Positions 25,384 to 39,650 of a stretch of 64,000 bases of DNA are shown one piece after another; the first letter of the stretch is position 1, and each line of letters opens with the position of its first letter. The notes beneath the pieces were generated by a model. The model was not told the origin of the DNA. It searched no databases and saw nothing but the letters and a program-made list of their open reading frames with translations. Made by a program: the position numbers and the translations under genes. The DNA lies in contig NZ_FNGI01000012.1 of assembly GCF_900102945.1 (NCBI RefSeq), forward strand, positions 60,018 through 124,017. Reading direction: 5' to 3'. This DNA is from Modicisalibacter muralis. GTDB taxonomy: Bacteria; Pseudomonadota; Gammaproteobacteria; Pseudomonadales; Halomonadaceae.

Positions 25384-25944
25384 TCAGAACGGGATTTCGT
25401 CGTCGAAATCGTCGAAGCTGCCGGGGTTCGGCGCGCCGTAGTTGTTGCCCTGCTGGTTATTCTGGGCCGGAGCCGGCTGCGGCGGACGCTGCTGCTGGCC
25501 GCCACCTTGCGGGGCGCTGTTACCGTAACCGCCCTGCTGCGCGCCACCGCCATAGTTGCCCTGCTGCGGCTGCTGAGCGTAATCGCCGCCACCGCCACCC
25601 TGGCCGCCGCGCGAGTCGAGCATCTGCATGTCGTTGGCGACGATCTCGGTGCTGTAACGATCCTGACCGTCCTGGCCCTGCCACTTGCGCGTCTGCAGGC
25701 GACCTTCGATATAGATGCGCGAGCCCTTCTTGACGTATTGCTGGGCGATTTCCGCCAGCTTGTTGAATAGCACCACGCTGTGCCATTCGGTACGTTCCTG
25801 ACGCTGACCGCTCTGCTTGTCGGTCCAGCTATCGGTCGTTGCGATGCGCAGGTTGGCCACCGGGTTGCCGGAGGGCATGAAGCGCACGTCGGGATCCTGA
25901 CCCAGATTGCCGATCAGAATCACCTTGTTGACACCACGGGCCAT
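25384..25944 (-). CDS. ssb: single-stranded DNA-binding protein
   Basis: Binds single-stranded DNA during replication, repair and recombination. The OB fold (residues 1-112) starts [21 protein letters not shown], shown here in part of the family start, and a long glutamine- and glycine-rich linker (113-175) leads to the acidic partner-binding tip DDFDDEIPF. The ATG at 25944 has AAGGAG before it; the open frame further upstream is not conserved. 186 residues is typical. No LexA box was seen nearby. Confidence 0.96.
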   Translation of the reverse strand: MARGVNKVILIGNLGQDPDVRFMPSGNPVANLRIATTDSWTDKQSGQRQERTEWHSVVLFNKLAEIAQQYVKKGSRIYIEGRLQTRKWQGQDGQDRYSTEIVANDMQMLDSRGGQGGGGGDYAQQPQQGNYGGGAQQGGYGNSAPQGGGQQQRPPQPAPAQNNQQGNNYGAPNPGSFDDFDDEIPF

Positions 25945-25981
25945 GTTGGACTCCTTACATGAGCTTGAGTTTGAGGCCTGT

Positions 25982-27364
25982 TCAGGCGCTCCTTGAATCC
26001 TGTCTAATGCCGGCCACTCGCGCCAGCGCCTCGGCGTCCAGTCGTTGGCGGTCGACCTTGAGATAGGCGACACGCTCTTCAGGCACGACGAGCACGTCTT
26101 CCACCCCCGCTACCTCGGCGAAGCGTGCCATCAGGGCCTCCAGGGCATCGCCCTGATGCGCATCCAGCGCGACCACTTCGCTGGAAAGGTGGCGCGGCGC
26201 GGGCATCTTCCAGATCACCGCCAGCCAAACGACCGCCAGCAGCGCGGTACCGAGGAATACTGCATCATAACCGAAACGCTGCGCCAGGGCCCCTCCCAAC
26301 ACACCGCCCAGAAACGCGCCGAGAAACTGACTGGTCGAGTAGACCCCCATGGCGGTGCCCTTGGCACCCGCCGGGGCCAGCTTGCTGATCATCGAGGGCA
26401 GCGTCGCTTCGAGCAAATTGAAAGCCACGAAGAAGGCCCACAGCAAGGCGAATAATGACCAGCGCTGATGCCCCAGTTCGCCCAACGCCAGCAGTACAAG
26501 CGCCATGCTCGCCACCGCGCCGAGAAACACGCCCTTCATGCGTCGGCGCTTCTCGGCGACGATCACCAGCGGCACCATGGCGATGAATGCCAGGCCCATC
26601 ACCGCGAGATACACCCAGCCGTGCTGGCCGGCCGCGATACCCACGTCGACCAGCCGGAACGGCACGGCGATAAACGCCGCCATCAGGATCAGGTGCAGGG
26701 CGAAGATCGAGAAATCCAGCCGCAGCAGGTCCGCCCGGGCCAACGTATCGCGAAGCTGGCCGCGATCCAGTCCCACGTCGCGATGCCGGGCGCGCCGGGG
26801 CGCCGCCGGCACCAGCCGCCACAGCACCAGCAGGCTCAGCATCGCCAGGCCGGCGCTGAACCAGAACACCCCGGCCAGGCCAAATGGCGCGGCGATCAAG
26901 GGCCCCACCACCATCGCCACGGCGAAGGCCACGCCGATCGACAGGCCGATGGTGGCCATCGCCGCGGTGCGGATTTCCTCGCGAGTCTGATCGGCAAGCA
27001 GCGCCATGATCGCCCCGGCCACCGCACCGCTGCCCTGCAGGCAACGCCCGACGATCACCCCGCCGATGGTGGTCGCCTCGGCGGCAACGACGCTACCGAG
27101 AGCGAACAGCACCAGCCCCCCGGCGATGACCACCTTGCGGCCAATGCGATCGGAAAGCAGGCCAAAGGGAATCTGCAACAGCGCCTGAGTCAGCCCATAG
27201 CCGCCCAATGCCAGTCCGACCAGCAGCGGCGTGGCGCCCTTGAAGTCATCGGCATACAGCGCCAGTACTGGCAATACCATGAACAGTCCGAGCATGCGCG
27301 TGGCATACAGACTGGCCAGACCGACGATGGCGCGGCGTTCAGTGGTAAGCAGTCGAGAGGTCAT
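25982..27364 (-). CDS. MFS transporter, YajR-like
   Basis: 460-residue major facilitator with twelve helices, motif A as [12 protein letters not shown] between helices 2 and 3, and a soluble C-terminal domain of about 70 residues ([15 protein letters not shown] to the end) like the ferredoxin-fold YAM domain of E. coli YajR. Substrate is unknown. It lies directly upstream of ssb on the same strand and diverges from uvrA, a neighbourhood shared by many gammaproteobacteria. Confidence 0.87.
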   Translation of the reverse strand: MTSRLLTTERRAIVGLASLYATRMLGLFMVLPVLALYADDFKGATPLLVGLALGGYGLTQALLQIPFGLLSDRIGRKVVIAGGLVLFALGSVVAAEATTIGGVIVGRCLQGSGAVAGAIMALLADQTREEIRTAAMATIGLSIGVAFAVAMVVGPLIAAPFGLAGVFWFSAGLAMLSLLVLWRLVPAAPRRARHRDVGLDRGQLRDTLARADLLRLDFSIFALHLILMAAFIAVPFRLVDVGIAAGQHGWVYLAVMGLAFIAMVPLVIVAEKRRRMKGVFLGAVASMALVLLALGELGHQRWSLFALLWAFFVAFNLLEATLPSMISKLAPAGAKGTAMGVYSTSQFLGAFLGGVLGGALAQRFGYDAVFLGTALLAVVWLAVIWKMPAPRHLSSEVVALDAHQGDALEALMARFAEVAGVEDVLVVPEERVAYLKVDRQRLDAEALARVAGIRQDSRSA

Positions 27365-27552
27365 TAGCGAGTCGCATGCTGGAATGGGAAAACCGGATCA
27401 CCGATCGAACGAATAACACCGGATAGCGAATTGGCGACGGTGGATCGACTATTCTACCGGCTCGGCATCCGTCAGGAAAAGCGCGATGTCGCTTTGCCGC
27501 TGCTTCCGGCTAGGCCGTATAATCGAGCTTTTGCGCCGCACGCGAGGTGGGA

Positions 27553-30423
<2,871 letters not shown>

Positions 30424-30506
30424 CGGCAAGGTGACCTTCCCCCTGGTTTAGGTCCGCCACCAATGTGAGAAGCCAATCAACATTGCGCCATGCCTGACGC
30501 ATACGA

Positions 30507-30535
30507 AAAAACCGGCTCCCGAGGGAGCCGGTTTT
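30507..30535. terminator. bidirectional terminator between uvrA and rplQ
   Basis: AAAACCGGCTCCC pairs perfectly with GGGAGCCGGTTTT around a short GA loop, giving U runs on both strands. It ends uvrA and the long minus-strand ribosomal operon. Confidence 0.88.
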
Positions 30536-30569
30536 ATTATGGCGCTTGCCGGGCGTTACCCGCCGAGGA

Positions 30570-30956
30570 TCACTCCTCGCCGGCCGCCTCGTCGGCGACC
30601 GGACGGTCGACCAGTTCGACGTAGGCCATGGGGGCATTGTCGCCGGTGCGGAAACCGCACTTCAGTACACGCACGTAACCGCCGGGGCGATTGACATAGC
30701 GCGGGCCCAGCTCATTGAAGAGCTTGCCGACCGCTTCCTTGGAACGGGTGCGGCTGAAGGCCAGGCGACGGTTGGCGACGCTATCCTGCTTGGACAAGGT
30801 GATCAGCGGCTCGATATGACGACGCAGCTCCTTGGCCTTGGGCAGGGTAGTCTTGATGACTTCATGCTCGACCAGCGACACGCACATGTTCTTGAACATG
30901 GCCTGGCGGTGCGAGCTGGTGCGATTCAGATGACGACCACTCTTACGATGACGCAT
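30570..30956 (-). CDS. rplQ: 50S ribosomal protein L17
   Basis: Last gene of the alpha operon. 128 residues starting [20 protein letters not shown], the L17 N-terminus, and ending with a family-variable acidic tail (VADEAAGEE). It sits at the exit side of the peptide tunnel. It follows rpoA by 39 bases and is followed by the strong terminator shared with uvrA. Confidence 0.97.
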   Translation of the reverse strand: MRHRKSGRHLNRTSSHRQAMFKNMCVSLVEHEVIKTTLPKAKELRRHIEPLITLSKQDSVANRRLAFSRTRSKEAVGKLFNELGPRYVNRPGGYVRVLKCGFRTGDNAPMAYVELVDRPVADEAAGEE

Positions 30957-30995
30957 GGTTGTAATTCCTTACCAAACTGGGACTCGAGTCGACAC

Positions 30996-31994
30996 TCACG
31001 CGGAGGCCTTGTCGTCCTTCAGGCTCGCCGGCGGCCAATTCTCCAGCCGCATGCCGAGAGAAAGACCGCGCGCTGCCAGTACGTCCTTGATTTCATTCAA
31101 GGACTTCTTACCGAGGTTCGGTGTCTTCAACAGCTCGACTTCGGTGCGCTGAATCAGATCGCCGATATAATAGATATTCTCGGCCTTGAGGCAGTTGGCA
31201 CTGCGGACGGTCAACTCGAGATCGTCTACGGGGCGCAACAGGATGGGATCGATGTGATCCTCTTCCTCTTCGACTTCCTGTTCCTTGTCGGCTTCCAGAT
31301 CGACGAACGCGCCCAACTGATCCTGCAGGATGGTCGCGCTGCGACGGATCGCCTCTTCCGGATCCAGGGTGCCATCGGTTTCCAGATCGATGACCAGCTT
31401 GTCGAGGTCAGTGCGCTGTTCGACACGCGCCGCTTCGACGGCATAGGAAACCCGACGCACGGGGCTGAAGGTCGCATCCAACTGCAAGCGACCGATGGCC
31501 CGCGACTCGTCCTCCGCCTCGACACGCGTGTCGGCGGGCTCATAGCCACGACCCCGGGCGATCTTGAGCTGCATCTTCAGCTCGGCGCCTTCGTTGACGT
31601 GGGCGATCACGTGCTCCGGATTGACGATCTCGACGTCATGATCGGTGGCGATATCGCCGGCGGTCACAACGCAAGGGCCTTGCTTGTTCAGCGCCAGCAC
31701 GGCCTCATCGCGGCTATGCATCTTGATCGCCACGTCCTTGAGATTCAGGAGGATTTCGATGACATCTTCCTGGACGCCTTCGATCGCGCTGTACTCGTGA
31801 TCGACACCGGTAATCTCTGCTTCCACCACGGCGCAGCCGGGCATGGAAGACAGCAGGATGCGACGCAGAGCATTCCCCAGGGTGTGACCGAAGCCGCGCT
31901 CGAACGGTTCGAGAACGATCTTCGCGTGGTGCGCGCTGATCTCTTCGACCTTGATGTCGCGAGGACGGAGAAACTCTGTCACTGAACGCTGCAT
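30996..31994 (-). CDS. rpoA: RNA polymerase alpha subunit
   Basis: 332 residues. The N-terminal domain (1-235) dimerises and assembles RNA polymerase ([24 protein letters not shown]). An acidic linker ([13 protein letters not shown]) leads to the C-terminal domain, which binds UP elements and activators ([22 protein letters not shown]). Located between rpsD and rplQ as usual in the alpha operon. Confidence 0.98.
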   Translation of the reverse strand: MQRSVTEFLRPRDIKVEEISAHHAKIVLEPFERGFGHTLGNALRRILLSSMPGCAVVEAEITGVDHEYSAIEGVQEDVIEILLNLKDVAIKMHSRDEAVLALNKQGPCVVTAGDIATDHDVEIVNPEHVIAHVNEGAELKMQLKIARGRGYEPADTRVEAEDESRAIGRLQLDATFSPVRRVSYAVEAARVEQRTDLDKLVIDLETDGTLDPEEAIRRSATILQDQLGAFVDLEADKEQEVEEEEDHIDPILLRPVDDLELTVRSANCLKAENIYYIGDLIQRTEVELLKTPNLGKKSLNEIKDVLAARGLSLGMRLENWPPASLKDDKASA

Positions 31995-32083
31995 ATGAAC
32001 ACCTTTCAGGCTGCCAAACGGATACTCGGTACTCTGAGCCGAACCCGCCAGGCGGGTTCGGCGTAACGCGGATTGTTCCGCGC

Positions 32084-32704
32084 TTACTTCGAGTACAGTT
32101 CGACGATCAGGTTTTCGTTGATGTCGGCAGACAGGTCGCCGCGTTCCGGGACAGCCTTGAAAGTGCCTTCCATCTTCTTGGAATCGACATCGACCCAGGT
32201 CACGTCGCCGCGCTGGCCAGCCAACTGCAGCGAATGCTGAATGCGCGCCTGGTTCTTGGCCTTTTCACGAACGGCGACGACGTCGCCGGGCTTGACCTGG
32301 TAGGACGCGATATTGACGCTGCGGCCATTGACGACGATCGCCCGGTGGCTGACGAGCTGACGCGCTTCCGAGCGCGTGGAGCCAAAGCCCATACGGTAGA
32401 CGACGTTGTCGAGTCGGGATTCGAGGAGCTGCAGCAACAACTCGCCGGTCGCGCCCTTCATGCGGGCCGCTTCCTTGTAGTAGTTGCGGAACTGCTTCTC
32501 GAGCACGCCATACATGCGACGTACTTTCTGCTTCTCGCGAAGCTGCAAGCCGTAGTCGGAAAGACGCTGACGGCGCTGGCCGTGCACACCCGGAATCTGC
32601 TCGGATTTGCACTTCTTCTCGAAGGGAGTGACACCGCTCTTCAGAAAGAGGTCGGTTCCCTCGCGACGAGACAGTTTGCACTTCGGTCCAATATAACGAG
32701 CCAT
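32084..32704 (-). CDS. rpsD: 30S ribosomal protein S4
   Basis: 206 residues starting [20 protein letters not shown]. Primary 16S rRNA binder and, in E. coli, the translational repressor of the alpha operon. The S4 RNA-binding domain (about 95-155) contains [23 protein letters not shown] in part. No N-terminal zinc cysteines beyond the single Cys, so it is the zinc-free form. Confidence 0.98.
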   Translation of the reverse strand: MARYIGPKCKLSRREGTDLFLKSGVTPFEKKCKSEQIPGVHGQRRQRLSDYGLQLREKQKVRRMYGVLEKQFRNYYKEAARMKGATGELLLQLLESRLDNVVYRMGFGSTRSEARQLVSHRAIVVNGRSVNIASYQVKPGDVVAVREKAKNQARIQHSLQLAGQRGDVTWVDVDSKKMEGTFKAVPERGDLSADINENLIVELYSK

Positions 32705-32716
32705 GAGTCTGTCTCC

Positions 32717-33103
32717 TTAAACGCGGCGTTTCTTAGGCGGACGGCAGCCGTTGTGGGGGACGGGCGTCGCGTCAGTGATGCTTTGCACGCGAAAACCGGC
32801 GGCATTCAATGCGCGCACGGCGGACTCACGGCCAGGACCGGGGCCCTTGACCAGCACGTCTACGTTTTTCACACCATACTCGGCTGCAGCGGTCGCTGCA
32901 CGCTCGCTTGCTACTTGAGCAGCGAACGGGGTGCTCTTGCGAGAACCACGAAAACCCGAACCACCGGCAGTCGCCCAAGAGAGAGCGTTGCCCTGGCGGT
33001 CTGTGATCGTCACGATCGTGTTGTTAAAAGAGGCATGGATGTGGGCAACCGCATCCACTACCTGCTTTTTAACCTTTTTACGGTTACTGCGCGGGTTAGC
33101 CAT
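32717..33103 (-). CDS. rpsK: 30S ribosomal protein S11
   Basis: 128 residues with the S11 segments [19 protein letters not shown] and the C-terminal [16 protein letters not shown]. Binds the 16S platform near the mRNA exit path. Twelve bases separate it from rpsD and 39 from rpsM. Confidence 0.98.
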   Translation of the reverse strand: MANPRSNRKKVKKQVVDAVAHIHASFNNTIVTITDRQGNALSWATAGGSGFRGSRKSTPFAAQVASERAATAAAEYGVKNVDVLVKGPGPGRESAVRALNAAGFRVQSITDATPVPHNGCRPPKKRRV

Positions 33104-33142
33104 GTTGATGTTTCTTCCTGTCTAAACGCCAGAACGTGCGTA

Positions 33143-33499
33143 TTATTTGCGAATCGGCTTGCGCGGGCCCTTACGGGTACGCGCATTGGTCTTGGTGCGC
33201 TGACCGCGCAACGGAAGACCACGACGATGGCGCAGACCACGATAGCAACCCAGGTCCATGAGACGCTTGATATTCAGCGTCACATCACGACGAAGGTCGC
33301 CTTCAACGGTGTACTTGCCGACTTCAGTACGCAGGGTGTCCAGCTCTTCAGCGGACAGATCCTGGATCTTGCTGGTCGGCGCGATGCCGGCTGATGCACA
33401 GACTGCCTGTGCACGAGTGCGGCCAATCCCGAAGATATAGGTCAGCGAGATCGCCGCATGCTTGTTGTCCGGGATGTTGACGCCTGCAATACGGGCCAT
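33143..33499 (-). CDS. rpsM: 30S ribosomal protein S13
   Basis: 118 residues ([26 protein letters not shown] start, given here in part) with the basic C-terminal tail [20 protein letters not shown] that touches the P-site tRNA. First gene of the alpha operon proper. The 126-base gap before it holds a strong hairpin, listed separately. Confidence 0.98.
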   Translation of the reverse strand: MARIAGVNIPDNKHAAISLTYIFGIGRTRAQAVCASAGIAPTSKIQDLSAEELDTLRTEVGKYTVEGDLRRDVTLNIKRLMDLGCYRGLRHRRGLPLRGQRTKTNARTRKGPRKPIRK

Positions 33500-33547
33500 C
33501 AGCTTACTCCGAAATTTGAGCGGCTTGCTCGGTTAGTCATCCACAAA

Positions 33548-33604
33548 GGGCGCAATAGCATACCCCTTTGTCTTTGCGAAGACAAGAGGGGTATGCCGGC
33601 GCCC
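33548..33604 (-). promoter_or_regulatory. long hairpin in the rpmJ-rpsM spacer
   Basis: Three stem blocks can be paired: GGGCGC with GCGCCC, GCATACCCCT with AGGGGTATGC, and TTGTCTT with AAGACAA around a CGCA loop, 23 bp in all with small bulges. No long U run follows on the minus strand, so a plain terminator is unlikely. It lies where E. coli has the S4-binding alpha leader, but it does not look like that pseudoknot. A processing site or regulatory leader is possible. Confidence 0.6.
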
Positions 33605-33625
33605 ACTTTCAATCAGTATCAGGAC

Positions 33626-33739
33626 TTAGCCCTGACGCTGCTTGTGCCGCGGTTCGATGCAAATGACGCGAACCGCGCCATTACGCCGAATAATCTTGCA
33701 GTTACGGCACATTTTCTTGACGGAAGCTCGAACTTTCAT
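33626..33739 (-). CDS. rpmJ: 50S ribosomal protein L36
   Basis: 37 residues, read directly from the minus strand: begins [15 protein letters not shown] and ends PRHKQRQG. C11, C14, C27 and H32 form the zinc site, so this is the zinc-containing form. It lies between secY and rpsM as usual. Confidence 0.97.
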   Translation of the reverse strand: MKVRASVKKMCRNCKIIRRNGAVRVICIEPRHKQRQG

Positions 33740-33769
33740 CGTTCTCTCCAATATGCGTGCGGCCGCGCT

Positions 33770-35101
33770 TCAGCGCATCAGGCCGCCGCTACCGTAGCCT
33801 TTCAGGTTGGATTTCTTCATCACCGACTCGTACTGGTTCGACATGAGATGCGACTGTACCTGGGCCATGAAATCCATGATGACCACGACCACGATCAGCA
33901 ACGAGGTTCCGCCGAAGAAGAACGGAACCTGCCACGCTACGATCAGGAATTGAGGCATCAGGGAAACGGCTGTGATGTACAATGCGCCAAACAACGTCAA
34001 ACGAGTCATGACCTTGTCGACATAGCGAGCGGTTTGCTCACCAGGACGAATACCCGGCAGGAAGGCACCTGACTTCTTCAAATTGTCGGCCACATCCTTG
34101 GGATTGAAGACCAACGCCGTATAAAAGAAGCAGAAGAATACCACCGCCGCGGCGAAAAGCAAGATATACAGGGGCTGCCCAGGCGCCAACGATTGCGAAG
34201 CCACCTGCAACCACTGGAAGCCATCGGCCGAGCCGACCCACTGGCCGATCGACGCCGGGAACAGCAGGATGCTCGAGGCGAAGATCGCCGGAATGACACC
34301 GGCCATGTTGACCTTGAGCGGCAGATAGCTGCTCTGACCCGCATACATCTTGTTGCCGACCTGGCGACGCGGATAATTCACCGTGATGCGGCGCTGGCCG
34401 CGCTCAATGAACACCACGAAGGCCACGGTGGCGATCGCCAGAATGGTCAGTGCCAGTAGCGGCAGGACGTTCCACGCGCCATCGTTGCGCGCCAGTTCGA
34501 AGGACTGGCCGATCGCGCCAGGCAGCCCTGCGACGATCCCCGCGAAGATAAGCAATGAAATGCCGTTGCCGATCCCCTTCTCGGTGATCTGCTCGCCTAG
34601 CCACATCAGGAACACCGCACCGGCGACGAACGAGACGATCGCCGTGAAGTAGAAGCTGAAGTCACTGGTATAGGTCACGCCTTGCCCAACCAGACCGACT
34701 GCCATGCCGGTCGCTTGAATCAATGCCAGTACGACGGTGCCATAGCGCGTGTACTGACTGATCTTGCGACGGCCGGCCTCACCCTCCTTCTTCAGCTGCT
34801 CGAGCTGAGGCGAGGTCGCTGTCAGGAGTTGCATGATAATCGACGCGGAGATATAGGGCATGATGCCCAACGCGAGGATACTCATGCGCTCCAGCGCACC
34901 ACCCGAGAACATGTTGAACAGGCTCAGGATGGTGCCCTGATTTTCCCTGAACAAGGCAGCGAGCTGGTCAGGATTGATGCCGGGCACGGGGATATGGGCA
35001 CCGATCCGGTACACCACAAGGGCGATGAACACAAAGCGCAAACGCGCCCACAGCTCACTCAACCCGCTTCCCGATGCCGGCACGTTTCCTGACTTAGCCA
35101 T
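33770..35101 (-). CDS. secY: protein translocase subunit SecY
   Basis: Channel subunit of the SecYEG translocon, 443 residues with ten transmembrane helices. The plug and helix 2 region ([25 protein letters not shown] in part) and the cytoplasmic loop near residue 350 ([17 protein letters not shown]) match the family. It starts one base after the rplO stop, at the end of the spc operon; secE is in the same window at 60.6 kb. Confidence 0.98.
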   Translation of the reverse strand: MAKSGNVPASGSGLSELWARLRFVFIALVVYRIGAHIPVPGINPDQLAALFRENQGTILSLFNMFSGGALERMSILALGIMPYISASIIMQLLTATSPQLEQLKKEGEAGRRKISQYTRYGTVVLALIQATGMAVGLVGQGVTYTSDFSFYFTAIVSFVAGAVFLMWLGEQITEKGIGNGISLLIFAGIVAGLPGAIGQSFELARNDGAWNVLPLLALTILAIATVAFVVFIERGQRRITVNYPRRQVGNKMYAGQSSYLPLKVNMAGVIPAIFASSILLFPASIGQWVGSADGFQWLQVASQSLAPGQPLYILLFAAAVVFFCFFYTALVFNPKDVADNLKKSGAFLPGIRPGEQTARYVDKVMTRLTLFGALYITAVSLMPQFLIVAWQVPFFFGGTSLLIVVVVIMDFMAQVQSHLMSNQYESVMKKSNLKGYGSGGLMR

Positions 35102-35536
35102 TTAGTCCTCTACCTTGCCACCAGCGGCTTCGATCGCGGCACGGGCACCCTTGGTGACCTTGAGACCGCGGACGGTAACCGCCTTGTTCAGTTCGCCGGA
35201 GAGGATCACCTTCGCGAATCGCGTGGCATCCTTGAGCACGTTGGCCTTCTTCAGCGCTGCCAGATCGGCGACGTCGCCGTCGACCTTGGCCAACTCGTTC
35301 AAACGCACTTCTTCGCTGACCAGCGACTTCATCGACGTGAAGCCGAACTTCGGCAGGCGGCGCTGCAATGGCATCTGCCCGCCCTCAAAACCGGGCTTCA
35401 CGCTGCCGCCGGAGCGAGACTTCAGACCCTTGTGACCACGGCCACCGGTCTTGCCCAGACCGGAGCCGATGCCACGGCCGACGCGCTTCGCGGCGTGCTT
35501 GGAACCCGGTGCCGGGCTCAGGCTATTGAGTTTCAT
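35102..35536 (-). CDS. rplO: 50S ribosomal protein L15
   Basis: 144 residues with the glycine- and basic-rich N-terminal half [18 protein letters not shown] and the C-terminal [15 protein letters not shown]. Late assembly protein of the large subunit. It is followed immediately by secY. Confidence 0.98.
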   Translation of the reverse strand: MKLNSLSPAPGSKHAAKRVGRGIGSGLGKTGGRGHKGLKSRSGGSVKPGFEGGQMPLQRRLPKFGFTSMKSLVSEEVRLNELAKVDGDVADLAALKKANVLKDATRFAKVILSGELNKAVTVRGLKVTKGARAAIEAAGGKVED

Positions 35537-35539
35537 GGA

Positions 35540-35722
35540 TTACTCTCCCTCGAGACGCACAAGGTAGTTGACCTTGTTGACCATGCCGCGCACGGCAGGG
35601 GTGTCTTCCAACTCGACCGTATGACCGATGCGGCGCAGCCCGAGGCCCTTCATGGTGGCCTTGTGCTTGCTCAGAACACCGATAGTGCTACGGATCTGTG
35701 TAACTTTGATCAAAGCTGCCAT
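35540..35722 (-). CDS. rpmD: 50S ribosomal protein L30
   Basis: 60 residues: [20 protein letters not shown] start and [15 protein letters not shown] end. Lies between rpsE (six bases) and rplO (three bases) as in all gammaproteobacterial spc operons. Confidence 0.97.
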   Translation of the reverse strand: MAALIKVTQIRSTIGVLSKHKATMKGLGLRRIGHTVELEDTPAVRGMVNKVNYLVRLEGE

Positions 35723-35728
35723 GGTGCC

Positions 35729-36229
35729 TTACCCCGCGATCTCTTCGACGGACAAACCGCGCTTGGCGGCGATGTCATCCGGAGCTTGCATGGCGGAGAG
35801 ACCATTGATGGTCGCACGCACCACGTTCACCGGATTGGTGGAGCCGTAGCACTTGGCCAGAACGTCATGGACGCCGGCCAGTTCGAGCACGGAGCGCATG
35901 GCGCCACCAGCGATGATTCCGGTACCTTCGGAGGCCGGCTGCATGTACACCTTGGAGGCGCCGTGACGGGCCTTGACCGGGTACTGCAGGGTATGGCCAC
36001 TGAGGCTGACCTTGATCATGTTGCGGCGCGCCTGGTCCATCGCCTTCTGGATCGCGACCGGCACTTCACGTGCCTTGCCACGACCGAAGCCGACACGACC
36101 ATTGCCATCGCCAACGACGGTCAAGGCAGTGAAGCCGAAAATACGGCCACCCTTGACCACCTTGGCGACGCGGTTGACCTGCACGAGCTTCTCTTGCAGA
36201 TCTCCGCTGTTCTGTTCGTTCTTCGCCAT
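35729..36229 (-). CDS. rpsE: 30S ribosomal protein S5
   Basis: 166 residues. The double-stranded-RNA-like N-terminal domain carries [20 protein letters not shown] and the spectinomycin-site loop; the C-terminal domain has [19 protein letters not shown]. Important for decoding accuracy and helicase activity of the 30S subunit. Confidence 0.98.
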   Translation of the reverse strand: MAKNEQNSGDLQEKLVQVNRVAKVVKGGRIFGFTALTVVGDGNGRVGFGRGKAREVPVAIQKAMDQARRNMIKVSLSGHTLQYPVKARHGASKVYMQPASEGTGIIAGGAMRSVLELAGVHDVLAKCYGSTNPVNVVRATINGLSAMQAPDDIAAKRGLSVEEIAG

Positions 36230-36240
36230 CGTAAAACCCT

Positions 36241-36591
36241 TTAGAATTCCAGGCCGCCTTCACGAGCGGCGTCGGCCAGGGCCTTGACGCGGCCGTGGTA
36301 CTTGAACCCGGCACGATCGAAGGCTACCTGAGTGATGCCTGCCTGCTTGGCGCGTTCGGCAATCAACGCACCCACCTTGGAGGCGGCGTCGGCGTTGCCG
36401 GTACCGCCCTCGTGCAGGGACTTGTCCAGCGTGGAGGCGCTGGCCAGTACCTTGCCACCATCCGGCGAGATAATCTGCGCGTAGATGTGCTGCGGGGTAC
36501 GGTTGACGCACAGGCGATACACGCCCAGCTCGCGGATCTTGGCGCGAGCGCGGCGGGCACGACGGAGACGAGATTCTTTCTTCGCGTTCAT
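36241..36591 (-). CDS. rplR: 50S ribosomal protein L18
   Basis: 116 residues: basic start [20 protein letters not shown] and C-terminal [20 protein letters not shown], the 5S rRNA-binding part. Eleven bases before rpsE and nine after rplF. Confidence 0.98.
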   Translation of the reverse strand: MNAKKESRLRRARRARAKIRELGVYRLCVNRTPQHIYAQIISPDGGKVLASASTLDKSLHEGGTGNADAASKVGALIAERAKQAGITQVAFDRAGFKYHGRVKALADAAREGGLEF

Positions 36592-36600
36592 AACCCTGCC

Positions 36601-37131
36601 TTACTTCTTCTTGGCTTCTTTGCGGCGGACTTGCTCGTCGCCGTACCGGATACCCTTGCCCTTGTAGGGCTCGGGCGGACGGAAGGCGCGGATTTCCGCG
36701 GCGACCTGGCCGAGCTGCTGCTTGTCCGCGCTCTTCAGCACGATGGTGGTGTTCTTCGGCGTTTCCGCCGTGACACCCTCAGGCAGCGTGTACTCGACCG
36801 GGTGGGAGAAGCCCAGTGTCAGGTTTAGCGTCTTGCCACTTGCCTGGGCACGATAGCCGACGCCGTTGATCTCGAGAGACTTGCTGAAGCCCTCGGACGC
36901 ACCAGTGACCATGTTCTGGACCAGTGCGCGTGTTGTGCCGACCATTGCCCAGCTCTTGGCTTTCTCGCTCGGGTTGAAGGTCAGCTGGCCGTCTTCCTGG
37001 CCGATCACCACATCGGGGTGAACGGTCATGCCGAGCGAGCCCTGACCGCCCTTGACGGTGAGCTTATCGCCGTCGAGCTTGGCTTCAACGCCGTTGGGCA
37101 ATTTAACCGGATACTTGGCTACGCGGGACAT
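36601..37131 (-). CDS. rplF: 50S ribosomal protein L6
   Basis: 176 residues beginning [20 protein letters not shown] and ending [15 protein letters not shown], with the 23S contact [11 protein letters not shown]. The ATG at 37131 matches the family start; the upstream in-frame extension runs into rpsH and is not real. Confidence 0.97.
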   Translation of the reverse strand: MSRVAKYPVKLPNGVEAKLDGDKLTVKGGQGSLGMTVHPDVVIGQEDGQLTFNPSEKAKSWAMVGTTRALVQNMVTGASEGFSKSLEINGVGYRAQASGKTLNLTLGFSHPVEYTLPEGVTAETPKNTTIVLKSADKQQLGQVAAEIRAFRPPEPYKGKGIRYGDEQVRRKEAKKK

Positions 37132-37141
37132 TACGTCACTC

Positions 37142-37534
37142 CTAGAATACGGTGCAGATGACTTCACCACCGACACCGGCCTGACGCGCCGCACGATCGG
37201 TCATCACACCTTGAGAGGTGGAGACGATCGCGACACCCAAGCCATCCGCGACTTTCGGTAACTCGCCCTTGCCCTTGTAGATGCGCAAGGACGGCTTGGA
37301 AACGCGCTGGATGTGTTCGATGACCGGCTTGCCCTCGAAATACTTGAGGGTCACGGACAGTTCTGGCTTGGCGCCTTCAGCAACCGCGAAGTCGCTGATA
37401 TAGCCTTCCTGCTTCAATACGCGGGCCACCTCAACCTTGAGCTTGGAGGACGGCATTGCAACCGCCTCCTTGGTGGCCATCTGCGCATTGCGGATACGAG
37501 TAAACATATCCGCCAGCGTATCTTGCATACTCAT
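37142..37534 (-). CDS. rpsH: 30S ribosomal protein S8
   Basis: 130 residues starting [18 protein letters not shown] and ending in [19 protein letters not shown]. Binds the central 16S domain and is the translational repressor of the spc operon in E. coli. Confidence 0.98.
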   Translation of the reverse strand: MSMQDTLADMFTRIRNAQMATKEAVAMPSSKLKVEVARVLKQEGYISDFAVAEGAKPELSVTLKYFEGKPVIEHIQRVSKPSLRIYKGKGELPKVADGLGVAIVSTSQGVMTDRAARQAGVGGEVICTVF

Positions 37535-37564
37535 TACGTTGCGCTCCTGATTCTCGACGTGGCG

Positions 37565-37870
37565 TTACCAGCTGGACTTCTTGAGTCCAGGGACATCGCC
37601 ACGCATGGCGGCTTCACGCAGCTTGTTACGGCCCAGCCCGAACTTGTTGTAGAAGCCGTGCGGACGCCCGGTGACGCGGCAGCGGTTACGCTGGCGTGCC
37701 GGACTGGAGTCGCGCGGCAACGACTGCAGCTTGAGCTGTGCGTCGAAGCGCTCTTCGTCAGAAGCGTTGACGTCGCTGATGATAGCTTTGAGCCCGGCAC
37801 GCTTGGCGGCATATTTGTCGACCAGCTTCGCGCGCTTGAGCTCACGCTCTATCATGCTTTTCTTTGCCAT
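37565..37870 (-). CDS. rpsN: 30S ribosomal protein S14
   Basis: 101 residues, the long zinc-free type: the C-terminal core reads [19 protein letters not shown] without a CxxC pair. Lies between rplE and rpsH in the spc operon. Confidence 0.98.
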   Translation of the reverse strand: MAKKSMIERELKRAKLVDKYAAKRAGLKAIISDVNASDEERFDAQLKLQSLPRDSSPARQRNRCRVTGRPHGFYNKFGLGRNKLREAAMRGDVPGLKKSSW

Positions 37871-37880
37871 GATCCCACCC

Positions 37881-38420
37881 TTATTTCTTGAACGGGAAGT
37901 TCAGCGCGCTCAGCAGCGCACGGCCTTCTTCATCGCTGTTGGCAGTGGTGGTGATGGTTACATCCAGACCACGAATCCGGTCGATCTTATCATACTCGAG
38001 CTCCGGAAAGATGATCTGCTCACGCACACCCATTGAGTAGTTGCCACGCCCGTCGAAGGACTTCGGGTTGAGACCCCGGAAGTCACGTACGCGGGGAATC
38101 GCGATGTTCACCAGGCGATCCAGAAAGTCCCACATGCGCTCACTGCGCAGCGTGACCTTGATCCCGATCGGCCATCCTTCACGGACCTTGAAGCCCGCGA
38201 TGGATTTGCGTGCCTTGGTGACGATCGGCTTCTGACCGGAGAGCTTCTCCAGGTCACCGATGGCATTGTCGATCAGCTTCTTGTCGCTGGTCGCTTCGCC
38301 GATGCCCATGTTGAGGGTCACCTTGGTGATCCGGGGCACCTGCATCACGTTGGCGTAACTGAACTGTTCTCTGAGCCCAGCCACCACCTCGTTTTGATAA
38401 CGTTCTTTCAAGTTCGCCAT
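37881..38420 (-). CDS. rplE: 50S ribosomal protein L5
   Basis: 179 residues containing [17 protein letters not shown] and [20 protein letters not shown]. Binds 5S rRNA and touches the P-site tRNA. Usual position between rplX and rpsN. Confidence 0.98.
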   Translation of the reverse strand: MANLKERYQNEVVAGLREQFSYANVMQVPRITKVTLNMGIGEATSDKKLIDNAIGDLEKLSGQKPIVTKARKSIAGFKVREGWPIGIKVTLRSERMWDFLDRLVNIAIPRVRDFRGLNPKSFDGRGNYSMGVREQIIFPELEYDKIDRIRGLDVTITTTANSDEEGRALLSALNFPFKK

Positions 38421-38438
38421 TTTGCTACCCGACTCGCG

Positions 38439-38756
38439 TTAGGCGTCGATCTGCTTCTGCGTCGACTTGTAGATACGTACCTTGGTACCGTCTTCCGAAA
38501 CCTGGAAGCCGACGCGATCCGCCTTGCCGGTCTCCGCATTGAAGATGGCCACGTTGGACGCGTGAATCGGAGCCTCGCGCTCGACGATACCCCCCTGGTT
38601 GCCCAGCATGGGGTTGGGCTTGGTGTGGCGTTTCATCATGTTCACACCGGACACGACATAGCGACTGTCCTGGAGGACGCGCTTGATCGTGCCACGCTTA
38701 CCCTTGTCCTTGCCGGCAATGACGATCACTTCATCGTCACGTTTGATCTTTTGCAT
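38439..38756 (-). CDS. rplX: 50S ribosomal protein L24
   Basis: 105 residues with the KOW motif near the N-terminus ([20 protein letters not shown]). Assembly initiator of the large subunit. Fourteen bases after rplN. Confidence 0.97.
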   Translation of the reverse strand: MQKIKRDDEVIVIAGKDKGKRGTIKRVLQDSRYVVSGVNMMKRHTKPNPMLGNQGGIVEREAPIHASNVAIFNAETGKADRVGFQVSEDGTKVRIYKSTQKQIDA

Positions 38757-38770
38757 ATCCGCCTCGCTCC

Positions 38771-39142
38771 TTACAGCACTTCAGGCGCCAAGGAAATGAT
38801 CTTCATAAACTTCTCGGTACGAAGTTCACGAGTAACCGGTCCGAAGATACGGGTGCCGATCGGCTGTTCGTTGGTGTTGTTCAACAGAACCGCCGCATTT
38901 CCGTCGAAGCGAATCAACGACCCGTCGGGACGACGGACGCCGCTACGGGTGCGAACCACCACCGCCTTCATGACCTGGCCTTTCTTGACCTTGCCACGCG
39001 GGATAGCTTCTTTCACCGTCACCTTGATGATGTCACCCACGCGAGCGTAGCGGCGGTGTGAACCGCCCAGCACCTTGATGCATTGCACCCGGCGCGCACC
39101 GCTGTTGTCGGCGACATCCAGCATTGTCTGAGTCTGAATCAT
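38771..39142 (-). CDS. rplN: 50S ribosomal protein L14
   Basis: 123 residues starting [19 protein letters not shown], with the conserved [19 protein letters not shown]. Forms part of the subunit interface. First gene of the spc block, 54 bases after rpsQ. Confidence 0.98.
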   Translation of the reverse strand: MIQTQTMLDVADNSGARRVQCIKVLGGSHRRYARVGDIIKVTVKEAIPRGKVKKGQVMKAVVVRTRSGVRRPDGSLIRFDGNAAVLLNNTNEQPIGTRIFGPVTRELRTEKFMKIISLAPEVL

Positions 39143-39196
39143 CGGTTTTCTCCAAACCTAATCTGACTGCACTGGTTTTGAAGGCGCTTGCCGAAC

Positions 39197-39457
39197 TCAG
39201 CCCTTGGCCTGCTCGACCACCTCAACCAGCGTCCAGGCTTTTTTCTTCGACAGCGGGCGGCATTCCTGAATGGAAACCGTATCGCCGTCCTTCGCCTGGT
39301 TCGCCTCGTCATGGGCGTGCAGCTTGGTGGAGCGCTTCACGTATTTGCCATAGATCGGATGACGCTCGCGGCGCTCGATCATGACCACGATGGACTTGTC
39401 CATCTTGTCGCTCACCACCTTGCCGGTGAGCGTACGGGTTTTCTTCTCTTCGGCCAT
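39197..39457 (-). CDS. rpsQ: 30S ribosomal protein S17
   Basis: 86 residues with [20 protein letters not shown] and [19 protein letters not shown]. Primary 16S 5'-domain binder. An in-frame GTG at 39466, inside the end of rpmC, would add three residues (M-T-E); AGGTG is placed so that either start is possible. Confidence 0.95.
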   Translation of the reverse strand: MAEEKKTRTLTGKVVSDKMDKSIVVMIERRERHPIYGKYVKRSTKLHAHDEANQAKDGDTVSIQECRPLSKKKAWTLVEVVEQAKG

Positions 39458-39458
39458 C

Positions 39459-39650
39459 TCAGTCACCTGCCTTCTCGTTGAGCACAGTCTTCACGCGGGC
39501 GATATCCCGGCGTACCTGCTTGAGCAGATGGGTCTGGCTCAGCTGACCGGTGGCCTTCTGCATACGCAGATTGAACTGCTCGCGGAGGAGCTCAAAGAGC
39601 TGCTCCTGCAGCGCGTCGACCGATTTTTCGCGAATTTCCTGAGCTTTCAT
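39459..39650 (-). CDS. rpmC: 50S ribosomal protein L29
   Basis: 63-residue helical hairpin protein ([20 protein letters not shown] in part) at the tunnel exit. Its ATG shares one base with the rplP stop (TGATG), so translation is coupled. Confidence 0.96.
   Translation of the reverse strand: MKAQEIREKSVDALQEQLFELLREQFNLRMQKATGQLSQTHLLKQVRRDIARVKTVLNEKAGD

Noticed and set aside
26468..27367. Plus-strand frame opposite the MFS transporter
   Set aside because: Histidine- and glutamine-rich translation typical of an antisense frame; the MFS reading is clear.
27365..27552. LexA (SOS) box for uvrA
   Set aside because: No CTGT-N8-ACAG or near match was found in the spacer.
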